A stretch of 64,000 nucleotides of DNA from Peromyscus leucopus (lineage: Eukaryota; Chordata; Mammalia; Rodentia; Cricetidae): the NCBI RefSeq assembly GCF_004664715.2, contig NC_051079.1, positions 62,609,660-62,673,659 on the forward strand, read 5' to 3'. Within the stretch, counting starts at the first letter, position 1. Each line of letters starts with the position of its first letter. Positions 9,891 through 20,284 of the stretch are shown here, one piece after another. Both the position numbers and the translations under genes were made by a program. The notes below the pieces were generated by a model. The model was not told where the DNA came from, searched no databases, and worked only from the letters and a program-made list of their open reading frames with translations.

Positions 9891-9978
9891 AGGAATCATA
9901 ATGTAAATACCTGTGTTTTCCAATGGCCTTAGGTGACCCCCCCAAAGGGATTGGGACCCACAAGTTGAGAGCCACTGG

Positions 9979-10062
9979 AGTTGTATAGCTCAGTGGTAGA
10001 ATCCTGGCCTGGCATGTACAAGGCCCTGAGTTTGATCTTCAGCATCATGAGGAAGAAAAAAA
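9979..10062 (+). mobile_element. ID SINE, older copy
   Basis: TATAGCTCAGTGGTAGAATCC...AAGGCCCTGAGTTTGATC with an AAGAAAAAAAG tail. Confidence 0.8.
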
Positions 10063-10090
10063 GAACAAATATTGAACTAAGATAATGTAT

Positions 10091-10281
10091 TCTTTTTTTT
10101 TTTTTAAATTTATTTATTATGTGTACAGTGCTCTGTCTGCATGCATGCCTGCAGGCCAAAAGAAGGTGCCAGTTCTTGTTGCAGATGGTTGTGAGCCACC
10201 ATGTGGTTGCTGGGAATTGAACTCAGGAACCCCTGAAAGAACAGCCAGTGCTCTTAACTGCTGAGCCATCTCTCCAGTCCC
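10091..10281 (-). mobile_element. B2 SINE
   Basis: A T-run, TTTATTATGTGTACAGTGCTCTG...CTGAGCCATCTCTCCAGTCC. Confidence 0.95.
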
Positions 10282-10560
10282 TAAGATATGTATTCTTACA
10301 TACCATTACCAGCTCTGACAGTGCCAGTAATCGTAAGTGTAGCATTTCAGTAATACCTGCTGGAGATTGAGCTCCATTACTCTTCTTTTAATATTGATAT
10401 AATACTACGAGCATACTTATAATATTGACTTCTCAATGTCATCAATAGCTAGAAGGACATTATTTTTAAGCGTTGGCATCTTTTTAGATTTTATTTACTT
10501 TTGTAGAAGGATGGTTTCTTGAGTGCACTGCAAGGGGGAACTGGGTTGGGCAAGAACTGG

Positions 10561-11178
10561 AGTACTTCTGTCTTTGGATCCATCTGATAGGTGGGGGCTG
10601 GGCAGTACAAACACATCCATGTTTCATGGAGTACTTCTGTCTTTGGATCCATCTGATGGGAGGCGACTGGGCAGTACAAACACATCCATGTTTCATGGAG
10701 TACTTCTGTCTTTGGATCCATCTGATGGGAGGCGACTGGGCAGTACAAACACATCCATGTTTCATGGAGTACTTCTGTCTTTGGATCCATCTGATAGGAG
10801 GTGACTGGGCAGTACAAACACATCCATGTTTCATGGAGTACTTCTGTCTTTGGATCCATCTGATGGGAGGCGACTGGGCAGTACAAACACATCCATGTTT
10901 CATGGAGTACTTCTGTCTTTGGATCCATCTGATAGGAGGTGACTGGGCAGTACAAACACATCCATGTTTCATGGAGTACTTCTGTCTTTGGATCCATCTG
11001 ATAGGAGGCGACTGGGCAGTACAAACACATCCATGTTTCATGGAGTACTTCTGTCTTTGGATCCATCTGATAGGAGGGGACTGGGCAGTACAAACACATC
11101 CATGTTTCATGGAGTACTTCTGTCTTTGGATCCATCTGATAGGAGGCGACTGGGCAGTACAAACACATCCATGTTTCA
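10561..11178. repeat. Minisatellite, nine 69-bp units
   Basis: Nine head-to-tail copies start at 10561, 10630, 10699, 10768, 10837, 10906, 10975, 11044 and 11113; the last lacks a few bases. Each unit has AGTACTTCTG at its start and a GGATCC in the same place, so BamHI sites recur every 69 bp. Copies differ almost only at two spots (TAGG/TGGG and CGAC/TGAC/GGAC/GGGC). Since 69 is a multiple of 3, several frames on both strands stay open across the array; these are not genes. Confidence 0.97.
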
Positions 11179-11407
11179 CTTGATGAAATGTTGTAGTATC
11201 ATTCCACATTGGAACATGGAATTTGGGGTGACCTGAATCTGTGTTCCTAGGCCTTGGTCACTCAAATGGCTTCAGACTATTCCTTAAATAACAAAAAACC
11301 ATAGTGCCTCCTGCTTCTCCAGTAGTTCCTGCTACTCCTCAGTTCCACTTTTAACAATCAGTATGGCTCGTTCTTTGTAAAACAGTGAAATGTTGTTAAC
11401 ATTGACT

Positions 11408-11545
11408 ATCTTTTTTGTTTGTTTTTCCCCCAAAACAGGATTTCTCTGTTGTAGCCCTGGCTGTCCTAGAACTTGCTCTGTAGATCAGGCTCAGAGATCC
11501 ATCTGCCTCTGTCCGAAAGTGCTGGGGTTAAAAACAACGCCTTCA
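11408..11545 (-). mobile_element. B1 SINE
   Basis: AAAACAGGATTTCTCTG...CTGTCCTAGAACTTGCTCTG; about 20 bp deleted in the middle. Confidence 0.85.
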
Positions 11546-11739
11546 CATAAAGATCCATGCGATTGGATCAGTTTCATAGGGATAATCCAGGTTAATTTCA
11601 AACAGTGTGTGGAGCGGTAACGCCTGCGTTACTGATACCTGTTCACCATGTCCGAGTGAGGGGCTGTGGATTAAAAAATAAGAGACAAGAGACAGTGGGT
11701 CATTCACCACGGCTGAAATGCCGAATGCCAAATGTTTAG

Positions 11740-11985
11740 GAATTGCCACAGGGGCAGGCAAGCCAGGCTGTGTTGCTTCCATGAGAAGCATGGTTTTATT
11801 TACAGTTCTAAGATCCTGTAATAGCCTCCATTTTCCTGACTTCTTTTTTAATAACAAATATAAGTGAGTTCCAAGGTGAAGTGGAAGGAGTGATATGTCC
11901 AGCATCTAACTGTTCCTTAACTAATGTGTTTGCAGCCTCCAATTTTTCCTTAGTAAGGGGCCACTACTCCACCCATACAAGTGTG
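11740..11985 (-). pseudogene. Endogenous retrovirus pol (reverse transcriptase) remnant, class II-like
   Basis: On the minus strand, a frame over + 11760-11850 reads [11 protein letters not shown] followed by a VNKTM-type segment and a [14 protein letters not shown] segment. These are the N-terminal reverse transcriptase motifs of betaretrovirus/IAP-like elements. The adjoining upstream part (+ 11850-11985) matches in another frame, with the break at an A-rich lysine-codon run near 11846-11856. Stops follow, and no catalytic YxDD region, gag, env or LTR is seen. It is a dead fragment. Confidence 0.7.
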
Positions 11986-11991
11986 CTTATT

Positions 11992-12105
11992 TTTTTTTTA
12001 AAGATGATTATTATTTTTGATTTTTATATGAAGGTGGGGGATCTGAGGTTGGCTCCTGTTTGTGTGGTATGTATTTCACTGACTGAGCATCTCCCCAGCC
12101 TCTAC
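11992..12105 (-). mobile_element. ID SINE, old
   Basis: GGGGGATCTGAGGTTGGC...TCACTGACTGAGCATCTCCCCAGCC. Confidence 0.55.
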
Positions 12106-12230
12106 TTTCTACGTCTTTACTTCAGGCACATCTCTGAAGTCTCTCTGCTTCCCTTGAACTAAAAAAATCCTGTGCCTCAGCCTCCAAAGTGCTGGATTAC
12201 AGGCTTGAGCCCCCGTGCCTGCGTTTATGG
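12106..12230 (-). mobile_element. Old B1-like SINE
   Basis: TCCTGTGCCTCAGCCTCC...AAGTGCTGGATTACAGGC. Confidence 0.5.
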
Positions 12231-12524
12231 CTGTCCCTTTTGGAGGTAACATTATCTGGAGTTGAACAGCTAAGATGTGGACGCCTTTGGAGGCTGATAT
12301 TCTGCCAATCTCAGCATGCTTTGGACTGTTTTGCTGCGTTATTTTCTTTGCCCAGATGCAGTGGGAGTACTCCCTTTGAGTCAGGATGCAGGTGATGGGC
12401 TGGTTAGAGCAGAGAGGACTGTAAACAAGGACTGAGAAATACCTGTGGCTCTGGCAGTATCACTTGGATAAACTCGAAAAGTGAGTAAGCATAAAGCTAT
12501 CTAACACCATGTGAAGTTTCTCCT

Positions 12525-12592
12525 TCCTGATCCCCTCCCTCCCTCCATCCCTCCCTCCCTCCCCCTCCCTCCCCTCCCCTCTCCTTCCTTAG
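12525..12592. repeat. (CCCT)n pyrimidine tract
   Basis: Runs of CCCTCCCT on the + strand; polypurine on the other strand. Confidence 0.95.
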
Positions 12593-13147
12593 TAGGGTCT
12601 GACTGCATAGCGCAGGCTGTTCATTTTGGTCTCTTTTATATTTATGTTTTTAGAAATGTTAGATACTTGTAATCAGAGTGTGCTTTCTCTCTCTTTCTCT
12701 TTCTCTCTCTGGTGGTGCTTCTTTTCATGTACAAGTGAGGAGACAAGGATTCTCTGAGACACCCCTACTTCAGTGGGATAGGAGGGTGCTGGCAGAGAGA
12801 GAGAGAGAGAGGATATTTGCAGTTAGGTTGAGCTGCTGCTGGGACGTTTGGACTTGAAGTACTTTCTGAAGTACTATGACTCAGCTGTACAGGGGTGAGT
12901 GCTGTGGGCCAGAAAGCAGAGTGACAGGGTGGCAGTTGCTCCTCTTCTTCCAGGGACAGAGGTGGACAGGATTTGCAGAAGTCCTCTAATGTGCTGTCCT
13001 GTTCCACATTGCTGATGAGCTGTGGAGGTCTGCTGTCCTTGGGTGAGGCACCTGGCTCTCTGGTGACGGGCCTTAGTGTACCTTTTGACAGGGAGGCAGT
13101 GGCAGTTATGCTCTTGTCTTCAAGCTTAATTTTGCTAGTAATTTTTT

Positions 13148-13292
13148 AGGGGAAGGGGATTTGGAGATAGGATTTCTCTGTGTAACCCTGACTGTCCTGG
13201 AACTTATTTTGTAAACCAGGCTGGCCTTGAACGAAGGGATCCGGGCCTGCTGAGTGCAGGGATTAAAGGTGTGTGCCACCACCGCCCTGCAT
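13148..13292 (-). mobile_element. B1 SINE
   Basis: GGATTTCTCTGTGTAACCCTGACTG...GTGTGCCACCACCGCCC. Confidence 0.9.
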
Positions 13293-13351
13293 AATTTCTT
13301 ATTTTTAAAGCAGAGCTTAATTTTCCAAACTTAATGTGCTGGTAAATAGTC

Positions 13352-13490
13352 TCTATGTTTTTTGAGACAGAGTCTTACCATGTAGCTCCAGCTGGCCTGG
13401 ATGTAGAACAGCCTGGCCTTGAACTCAGAGATTTTTATGCCTCTGCCTCCCAAATGCTGGAACTAAAATTGTGTGCTACTATGCCCTTTA
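13352..13490 (-). mobile_element. B1 SINE
   Basis: TTTGAGACAGAGTCTTACC...CTCCCAAATGCTGGAACTAAAA. Confidence 0.85.
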
Positions 13491-13539
13491 GAAGTGGCTG
13501 TCAAAGATTTTCTTTGTCATATAATAGTGTATTTCTTTT

Positions 13540-13768
13540 AAAAAAATTTTATTTTAGATTTTATTTATTTTTATTTACTATGTATGGAGTTTAGTCTGCA
13601 TGTATATCTGTGTACCATGAGCATGCACTGCCTGGGGAGGCCAGAAGAGGGTGTCAGATCCCCTGGACCTGGCTGTAGAGAGTTGTGAGCTGCCATGTGG
13701 GTGCTGGGAACAGAACCCTGCTCCTCTGGAAGAGGATCACTTAACCACTGAGCCATCTCTGCAGCACC
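13540..13768 (-). mobile_element. B2 SINE
   Basis: GTTTAGTCTGCATGTATATCTG...CCAGAAGAGGGTGTCAG...TGAGCCATCTCTGCAGC. Confidence 0.93.
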
Positions 13769-14160
13769 CTTGATAGGACATTTCTCGTTGGGGTGAGTTT
13801 GTCATTAAATTTTATTTATTTTTTTAGAGACGGGTTTTCACTGTGTAACGTAAACTTGTTCTGATCTTGCAGCAGCTGCCTAGGCCTCCAACATGTTACT
13901 AATGTATCTCTCACTGGACAGGAGTCTGGAGATATGGCTGTTCACTGTCTTGGGGCCTGGTGGTTTCTACGTCCTAGTCATTCCTAGGACATAGACCTTG
14001 ATCTTTGGGTCCAGGAGGACTGCTGGAGTTGTAGCTAAAATATCCAGGCAGCAGGGGAGGGGTGCAAAGAGGGTTGCTAAGTAGATAGCCAAGAGGTGGC
14101 TGTTAGTTAGACAGGAATATGTCTGGTTAGAAAAGCAATTTCTTTTAGCAGATGGAAGGA

Positions 14161-14358
14161 AGGCCTGGAGAGATGGCCCAGTGGTTGAAAGTGCTGACTG
14201 CTCTTCCAGAAGACCTGGGTTCAAGTCCCAGCACCCACCTGGTAGCTCACAACTGTCTATAACTTCTGTTCCGGGGGATCTGACACCCTCACACAGATGT
14301 ACATGCAGACAGAATACCATTGTACATAAAATACAAATAAATTATTAAAAAAAGAAAA
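14161..14358 (+). mobile_element. B2 SINE with decayed target duplication
   Basis: GCCTGGAGAGATGGCCCAGTGG...AAATACAAATAAATTATT. AAAGCAATTTCTTTTAGCA on the left resembles AAGGCAGTTTCTGTTAGCA on the right. Confidence 0.92.
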
Positions 14359-14520
14359 GGCAGTTTCTGTTAGCAAATTGGAGAGGCTGTAGGCAGTCAG
14401 CTCTTCCGCCTTGTTTGGTGAGTAGTTGTCTGTTTGCAGCCTCCAGGCTGATCTATACACTTAGACAACTCTAAACCTGCACCTGGCTGTCATCTGTTTG
14501 CTTTGGTGAGGTTTTAACCA

Positions 14521-14668
14521 CTTACCCCTTGAGATGGGGTCTTAATTTGTCACCTAAGCTGGTCTTGAACTCATGATGCCGCCTAGAAGACTGACCTTAA
14601 CTCCAGGAGATCCTCCTGCCTCAGTCTCCTGAGTGCTGAAATTGTAGGTTTGTGGCACCACACCTATT
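14521..14668 (-). mobile_element. Old B1-like SINE
   Basis: TTGAGATGGGGTCTTAATTTG...CTCCTGAGTGCTGAAATTG. Confidence 0.65.
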
Positions 14669-15052
14669 CAACCCCTTTGACTTTAAATTTTTTATCTGCA
14701 AAATGGGACTCACATTTACTTTATGTTGCCTGGAGAGTGAAATGGATATACTTTTAAGATCAACCAACCAATCTGTAATCAATCATTTATATGTCTGTCT
14801 AATCTTTCATGTTTCTGGACATAGAAACCTGATTAGGTGTGTGGAGGTAGACAGAAGAAGGATATCTCTACACTTCAGTATTGGGGTGTTGAATTTGAGG
14901 TGCTTTGGAGGCACTGGGTGACAATCAGATGCACCTGGCACTCACTAGATGGTTCTGGACTGGGTTCATCAGTACATAAGCGTGGGGCTCACTGGTTTAG
15001 ATCTGGTAGGGATACATGGATTACACGGCTATAATGTTTGGAGTGAGAATGT

Positions 15053-15212
15053 TCTATCTGGGTGTGGTGCCACATGCCTTTACTCCGGCAGTGGTAGAGG
15101 CAGGCAGATCTCTGTGAGTTTGAGGTCAACTTGGCCTACATCGTGAGTTCCACCCCAGGCGGGGCAGTATAGTAGGCTCTGTCTTAAAAATTAAATAAAT
15201 AAACAAACATAA
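15053..15212 (+). mobile_element. B1 SINE
   Basis: CTGGGTGTGGTGCCACATGCC...GTAGGCTCTGTCTTAAAAATTAAATAAATAAAC. Confidence 0.85.
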
Positions 15213-15277
15213 ATAAAATGTTTGCTGTGTAATAAGTCTCTCTGTAAAGCACCCAGTATCAGCTTGTGCTCTGGCTT

Positions 15278-15410
15278 CTTCTTCTTTTTTGAGACCAGAT
15301 CATTCTTTGTAGCCCATGTGTAGACCAGGCTTGCCTTGAACTCATAGAAATCCATCTACTTCTGCTTCCCAAGTGCTTGGATTAAAGGTGTGTGCCCCAC
15401 TCCCAGCCCT
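15278..15410 (-). mobile_element. B1 SINE, first of three in a row
   Basis: GTAGCCCATGTGTAGACCAGGC...AAGTGCTTGGATTAAAGG. Confidence 0.8.
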
Positions 15411-15419
15411 TGCTCTGGC

Positions 15420-15503
15420 TCCCCCCGCCCCCCATGGGGTTTCCCTGTGTAACAGTCTTGGATGTCCTGGAATTAAAGGGTGCACCACCACTGCCCAGCT
15501 AGT
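15420..15503 (-). mobile_element. B1 SINE fragment
   Basis: GGGGTTTCCCTGTGTAACAG...CTGGAATTAAAGGGTGCACC; the middle is deleted. Confidence 0.7.
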
Positions 15504-15504
15504 T

Positions 15505-15650
15505 CTGTTTTTTGAGACAAAAACTCGGTATGTTTCCCTGGATGACTTGGATCTCATCAAGTAGCCCTGACTAGCTTCAAACTTTTCGAGATCCACCTGT
15601 CTCTGCCTCCAAAATGCTGGGATTAAAGGGCACTACCACACCCAGCTTTT
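15505..15650 (-). mobile_element. B1 SINE
   Basis: TTTGAGACAAAAACTCGG...AAAATGCTGGGATTAAAGG. Confidence 0.8.
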
Positions 15651-15654
15651 TTTG

Positions 15655-15950
15655 TTCTTAATTTTAGGGTCCTTTGATTCTGCCTGTATGCATCGTGTGT
15701 ATATGGAGCCAGCGGTCAGTGTTTGGTATCTTAACTAGTTTTCTCTGTACTTTTTGCCAGCGTCTCTCATGGAACCGGGAGCTCACTGATTTTCTAGACT
15801 GGCTGGCCAGTGAACAGGGACCTACCTGTCTGTTTCCCCAGTACTATAATTCACTCTTGCCTTTGGCTTTTCAGTGGGTACTGGGAATCTGAACTCAGGT
15901 CTTCATGCCTTGGTGGCAAGCAATTTAGTGACTGAGCCATCTTCCTTAGA
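15655..15950 (-). mobile_element. Long B3-type SINE
   Basis: CGTCTCTCATGGAACCGGGAGCTC...GGCTGGCCAGTGAACAGGG...GGTGGCAAGCAATTTAGTGACTGAGCC. Confidence 0.65.
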
Positions 15951-16274
15951 CTTGAAATTGTTTTCTTTTTTGATGGTATCTTGCAGTTCATGAAAGAGTG
16001 TATTGTAGAGATAATATGATGGATGTGGTGGCTAAAAGAGAATGCGTTTTGTACCTTACCTGTGTGGGTGTGACATCTGGTGTGCCACTTTATGGTTCTG
16101 TAATTTTAGGTAAACTAAGCATTTTTTGCTGTATTTTATTTTTCCCTTAGGCCAAGAATTGGTAGGTATTGTAAACTATTTTAGGGTTTGTGGGCTGAAA
16201 GGCAAAGTGAAAGCTACTTTTTAGGTCCTTCTGTAGTAAGGGAGAGGAAATTTCTCAGAGTTTTCATTGATAAA

Positions 16275-16510
16275 GTGCGGTGCCGAGCGTTGAGGACTGT
16301 GAGTGAGTACAATGCTTGCTTAGCGTATAGGTGTGCCGATTCTGTCGTTGGTGTAATGTAACCTGGGCATGGTGTCCTGTGCCAGGCATCTCAGCACTTG
16401 GGAGGTAGCTAGAGGCAGGAGGGTCAGAAGTTCAAGGCCGTCGTTGGCTATATAGCAGGTTTGAGCCCAGCTTGGGCTATGTGAGACCCCGTCTTAAAGA
16501 CAATTTTTTT
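16275..16510 (+). mobile_element. B4 SINE (ID-B1 fusion)
   Basis: A diverged ID-like head (ACAATGCTTGCTTAGCG) runs into a B1-like body (CTGGGCATGGTGTCCTGTGCC...GAGACCCCGTCTTAAAG). Confidence 0.6.
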
Positions 16511-16519
16511 TTTTCCTGA

Positions 16520-16612
16520 ATTACATGATTATAATCCCAGCACTCAGGAGGCTGAGGGAGGAGGATTGAATTCAAGGTCAGTCTGGTGACCCCTCTCTCT
16601 CAAAAAGAAAAG
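16520..16612 (+). mobile_element. B1-like fragment
   Basis: TAATCCCAGCACTCAGGAGG...AATTCAAGGTCAGTCTGG. Confidence 0.65.
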
Positions 16613-16621
16613 ACTTATTAT

Positions 16622-16838
16622 TAAAAATTTCTTTTATTTTATTATATGAGTGTTTTGCTTACAGGTATGTGTGTGCACCCTGTGTGTGCCTGGTGCCTAC
16701 AGAGATCAGAAGGGGTGTTGTATCCCCTGGAACTGGAGTTACAGATAGTTGTGAGCCACCATGTAGGTCCTGGGAGTTGAGCTGAGGTCTTCCACAAGAG
16801 CAAGTATTCTTAAACACTGAGCCATCTCTCCAGCCCAT
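16622..16838 (-). mobile_element. B2 SINE
   Basis: GAGTGTTTTGCTTACAGG...GTGAGCCACCATGTAGGTCC...CACTGAGCCATCTCTCCAGCCC. Confidence 0.95.
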
Positions 16839-16856
16839 TTTATTATTGTTACTATA

Positions 16857-16859
16857 TTA

Positions 16860-16904
<45 letters not shown>
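16857..16904. repeat. (TTA)n microsatellite
   Basis: About 15 perfect ATT units. Confidence 0.98.
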
Positions 16905-17164
16905 GGTGGTGGTAAAGGATTGCTAGTGTTGGGGGCTGCAGTGGTGACTGTACATTGATGGGGTTTTCTATAAAGCACTTGGGGCCTTCTCATGCTAGGC
17001 TGAATCATTAAAACATAATATCAAGACTCCACAGATTTTGTACATCTTACATTTCTTCAGGGTTTGTAAATTTGTTCAGGTACTTCTCTATTCGCTCCAC
17101 CCATACCTACCATGGTCAGTTGTTACACATCTTTACAGATTCTATTGCAGGTTGCCTTCCTTTT

Positions 17165-17990
17165 CCCCTTACTTTTTTCTAACTTTTGACTTGTGTGTTC
17201 TTGTGAGGGCAGGGTACCTTGCAAGAGTCAGTCCTCTCCTTCTGCCATCTGAGTCCCAGGGACTGCTCTCAGGCCATCAGACTTAGTGGATCCCAGGGAC
17301 CACTCTCAGGCCATCAGACTTAGTGGGTCCAGGGACCACACTCAGGCCATCAGACTTAGTGGGTCCAGGGACCACACTCAGGCCATCAGACTTAGTGGAT
17401 CCCAGGGACCACACTCAGGCCATCAGACTTAGTGGATCCCAGGGACCACTCTCAGGCCATCAGACTTAGTGGGTCCAGGGACCGCTCTCAGGCCATCAGA
17501 CTTAGTGGGTCCAGGGACCACACTCAGGCCATCAGACTTAGTGGATCCCAGGGACCACACTCAGGCCATCAGACTTAGTGGATCCCAGGGACCACTCTCA
17601 GGCCATCAGACTTAGTGGGTCCAGGAACTGCTGTCAGGCCATCAGACTTAATGGATCTCAGGGACCGCTCTCAGGCCATCAGACTTAGTGGGTCCAGGGA
17701 CCGCTCTCAGGCCGTCAGACTTAGTGGATCCCAGGGATCACTCTCAGGCCGTCAGACTTAGTGGGTCCCAGGGATCACTCTCAGGCTGTCAGACTTAGTG
17801 GGTCCAGGGACTGCTGTCAGGCCATCAGACTTAGTGGATCCCAGGGATCACTCTCAGGCTGTCATACTTAGTGGGTCCAGAAACCACTCTCAGGGCGTCA
17901 GACTTAGTGGGTCCCAGGGACCGCTCTCAGGCCGTCAGACTTAGTGGCAAGCACCTTCTACCCATGAATCATCTCACCAGCCCCTGAGTT
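17165..17990 (-). mobile_element. B3 SINE expanded by an internal minisatellite
   Basis: The left flank (CAAGAGTCAGTCCTCTCCTTCTGCCAT) and right flank (GGCAAGCACCTTCTACCCATGAATCATCTCACCAGCCC) are the two ends of one minus-orientation B3. In an ordinary copy they are separated by one short middle segment; here that segment is present about 19 times (next entry). Confidence 0.85.
17251..17947. repeat. 36/37-bp minisatellite, 19 units, derived from a B3 SINE
   Basis: CAGACTTA-type motifs recur 19 times. The unit is roughly GGATCCCAGGGACCAC-TCTCAGGCCATCAGACTTAGT, with a 36-bp form (GGGTCCAGGG) and a 37-bp form (GGATCCCAGGG). It matches the B3 interior (compare GGGTTCTGGGGATCGAACTCAGG...CATCAGGCTTGG). 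Variants (ACACTC, CGCTCTC, CTGTCAGG) are shared by non-adjacent units, suggesting higher-order duplications. Confidence 0.95.
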
Positions 17991-18459
17991 AATATTTTCC
18001 TGCATTTTGTGAAAGTATTCATAGTTATCACTGTTCCACACAGACTGTCTTTTGAGTAACTGTCTTCACTTCAAATATTAAATTTTAGTCAAATATTAAA
18101 TTTTTCTCTGGACAAGGTTCTTGGCTTCTGTAATCCAATACAGTGTAATTGACTCACCGTTTATAAATGTCTTTCTTCACTTGGTTATCTGATGAACCAT
18201 TTTGAGATCTAATTTGGTTGTGGCCTCATTTTTTTTTCCCCTTGTTATTTTTGGGAACATTGTGAATGATGAGGCGCTTTGTTTGAAGTGTTGTAGTTTG
18301 TGATCCTTGCTCTCCCGACTGAGGGCTGTGTGGTGGTGTAAGTTAGGGTATCGCAGCAGTGCTTGGTCTGGCCGAGTTCCTCACGGTGTATTCTTCTGGC
18401 ATCGCTGCGCTGTTACTAACAGTCAAATGCCTGACTTTAGTGAGAGAAAAGATGGTGTT

Positions 18460-18825
18460 GGAGGGACACAGCTCAGCCTTTAAGAGCACTCCTAGCTTTT
18501 GTTTGTTTGTTTGTTTTTTTTTTTTTTTCATTTGAGACAGGGTCTCACTGTGTAGCTTTGCGCCTTTTCCTGGAACTGTAGCCCAGGCTGGGCTCGAACT
18601 CACAGATTTGCCTGCCTCTGCCTCCTGAGTGCTGGGATTAAAGGCGTGCGCCACCACCACCCAGCCACTTCTACTACCTCTTCTCAAGGGTCCAAGTTCA
18701 GATCCCAGTACCATATTGGGCAGCTCACAACTGCCTGTAACTCCAGTTCCAAGGGGTTCTGACCCTTGTGACACATGTGACGTGCCCTCACATACACAGC
18801 GCACGTAAATAATATTTAAAAAATA
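18460..18825 (+). mobile_element. B2 SINE split by a B1
   Basis: Head AGGGACACAGCTCAGCCTTTAAGAGCAC; after the B1 it resumes with TCAGATCCCAGTACC...CAGCTCACAACTGCC. Confidence 0.8.
18495..18666 (-). mobile_element. B1 SINE (cricetid-type) inside B2
   Basis: (GTTT)n, T-run, GAGACAGGGTCTCACTGTG...TTTGCGCCTTTTCCTGG...GGCGTGCGCCACC. Confidence 0.95.
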
Positions 18826-18829
18826 TTAG

Positions 18830-19042
18830 AGGGGCTTGAGAGAGGGCTCATCGGTCGAGAGCACGTACTGCTTTTGCAGAGGACTTCAGTTCCGTTCCCA
18901 GCACCCACGCCGGGAGGCTCACACATTGCCCATTTTAGAAGTTTCAATGCCTCTGGCCTCCACAGGCACCTGCACTCATGTGCCCACACCCACACGTGTG
19001 CGAGCACACACGCGTGTGCATAGTTAAAAATAATAAAGGTAC
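18830..19042 (+). mobile_element. B2 SINE
   Basis: GGCTTGAGAGAGGGCTCATCGG...TTTGCAGAGGACTTCAG...TAATAAAGG. Confidence 0.85.
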
Positions 19043-19084
19043 AACTCGAAAAGAACTTGAAAGGGCGAATGACTTTGGAGTCTG

Positions 19085-19215
19085 TTTTCTTTTTTATGTT
19101 TGCGCCGACCAGTCAGAGGCTCAGTATGTCCAGCCTGGCCTCACACTTGAAGCAGTCCCCCTGCCTCAGTCTCCCATGTGCTGGGCTTATAGGCATGAGC
19201 CAGCCCACCTGGACC
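19085..19215 (-). mobile_element. Old B1-like SINE
   Basis: CAGTATGTCCAGCCTGGCC...ATGTGCTGGGCTTATAGGC. Confidence 0.65.
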
Positions 19216-19694
19216 TGAAGTGCTGTTGAGGTCTGTGCATCGTGGAAGTTTGTGCTGTGTTGAGTAGCAGGAGAAAGGGACCAGGACATTGCGTGGGGGT
19301 GACAGGAGCAGCTTTGTAATAAGACTTTACTTATGGACACTGACATTTTAATTTCATGTCATAAAAGTATTCGTTATTTTTTTGGTAGCCACTTAAAAAT
19401 TATTGTTCAGGCAGCTGGCTAGATTTGACCCTCGTACCACCATTTGCCAGCCGTGAGCCCGGCAGTGAGAGTGAGCCCCGCCTCACTGGATGTTGAAGGG
19501 AAACGAGTCAGTGTGTGGGAAATGCAGCTGAGGGCTAAGGGACACAGTGGACGCTATATGACGTCTCCCGTTGTCACTGCCACCATTGGGCTTTATTAGC
19601 TCTTGGAGCATATTAACTTAAATATCCTCGGAATGATCTGCTGCCTATGAGACTTCTCTCCGGTTCGTTTTGGTGTCTTTATTTCATATCAGAA

Positions 19695-19835
19695 GCTTTT
19701 TTTTTTTCCTTCTTCCTTTTAAAGACTGACAGGATTTCTCTGTGTAGTCCCGGCTGTCCTGGAATTTGCTCTGTAGCTAGGTTGGCCTTGAACTCACAAA
19801 GATCCGCCTGCCTCTGCCTCCCACACCCAGCCCCG
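19695..19835 (-). mobile_element. B1 SINE
   Basis: GGATTTCTCTGTGTAGTCCCGG...GATCCGCCTGCCTCTGCC; the last part is deleted. Confidence 0.88.
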
Positions 19836-20284
19836 TTAGAGGAGCGCTAGGCATTGCTGTGAGGGGTAAGCAGTTGTTAGAGCGTGCTGGGGGAAGAATC
19901 CTAAAGCTCCTGCTCCTGGGTGGCCATTTAGATCCCCTGGAGTTGAATCTTCAGTCCCCTGCCTCAGAGGCTGGGAAGCCTTTTGTGTTCACCCCCCTGC
20001 ATTTATCCTCCGTCTCGTTGCCGTCCCCATGCTTAGCCTTGGAGTCTCAGGGCCTTCCAGTCACCCATGATCCCATGGACGAGTCCCACAGGCAGCCCTG
20101 CACCCTGTTTGGATCCCATGGTGCTGTTCTGCATTTCTGCCACCTTCCCAGGGTTCCATGGGTCAGTTGGCTCACTCCGTGCTGGTGTCCCTTTTGGCAG
20201 ACTCAAGCTGGGGTGTCCTAAGCAGTGCTGGTTGGGGTGCACTCTCCCTGCTCTCATCTTTTTATTTCATTTTTATTTATTTAT

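Larger units (their letters stand above)
9511..9978 (+). mobile_element. URR1-type hAT DNA transposon relic, interrupted by B1 and ID
   Basis: TGGTGACCCTCAACCATAAAG...TTTTGCTACTATTAGGAATCATAATGTA, then after the insert AAAGGGATTGGGACCCACAAGTTGAGAGCCACTGG. It is non-autonomous, with no transposase. Confidence 0.8.

Noticed and set aside
10484..11209. Open frames of 185-241 codons on both strands across the 69-bp array
   Set aside because: The period is 23 codons, so any stop-free unit yields long frames on both strands. There are no splice, promoter or domain signs.
17251..17947. CRISPR-like array of short repeats
   Set aside because: Units are contiguous with no unique spacers, in a mammalian intron, and derive from a B3 SINE.
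18343..18804. 153-codon minus-strand open frame
   Set aside because: It runs through a B1 nested in a B2; the peptide is the usual SINE translation.
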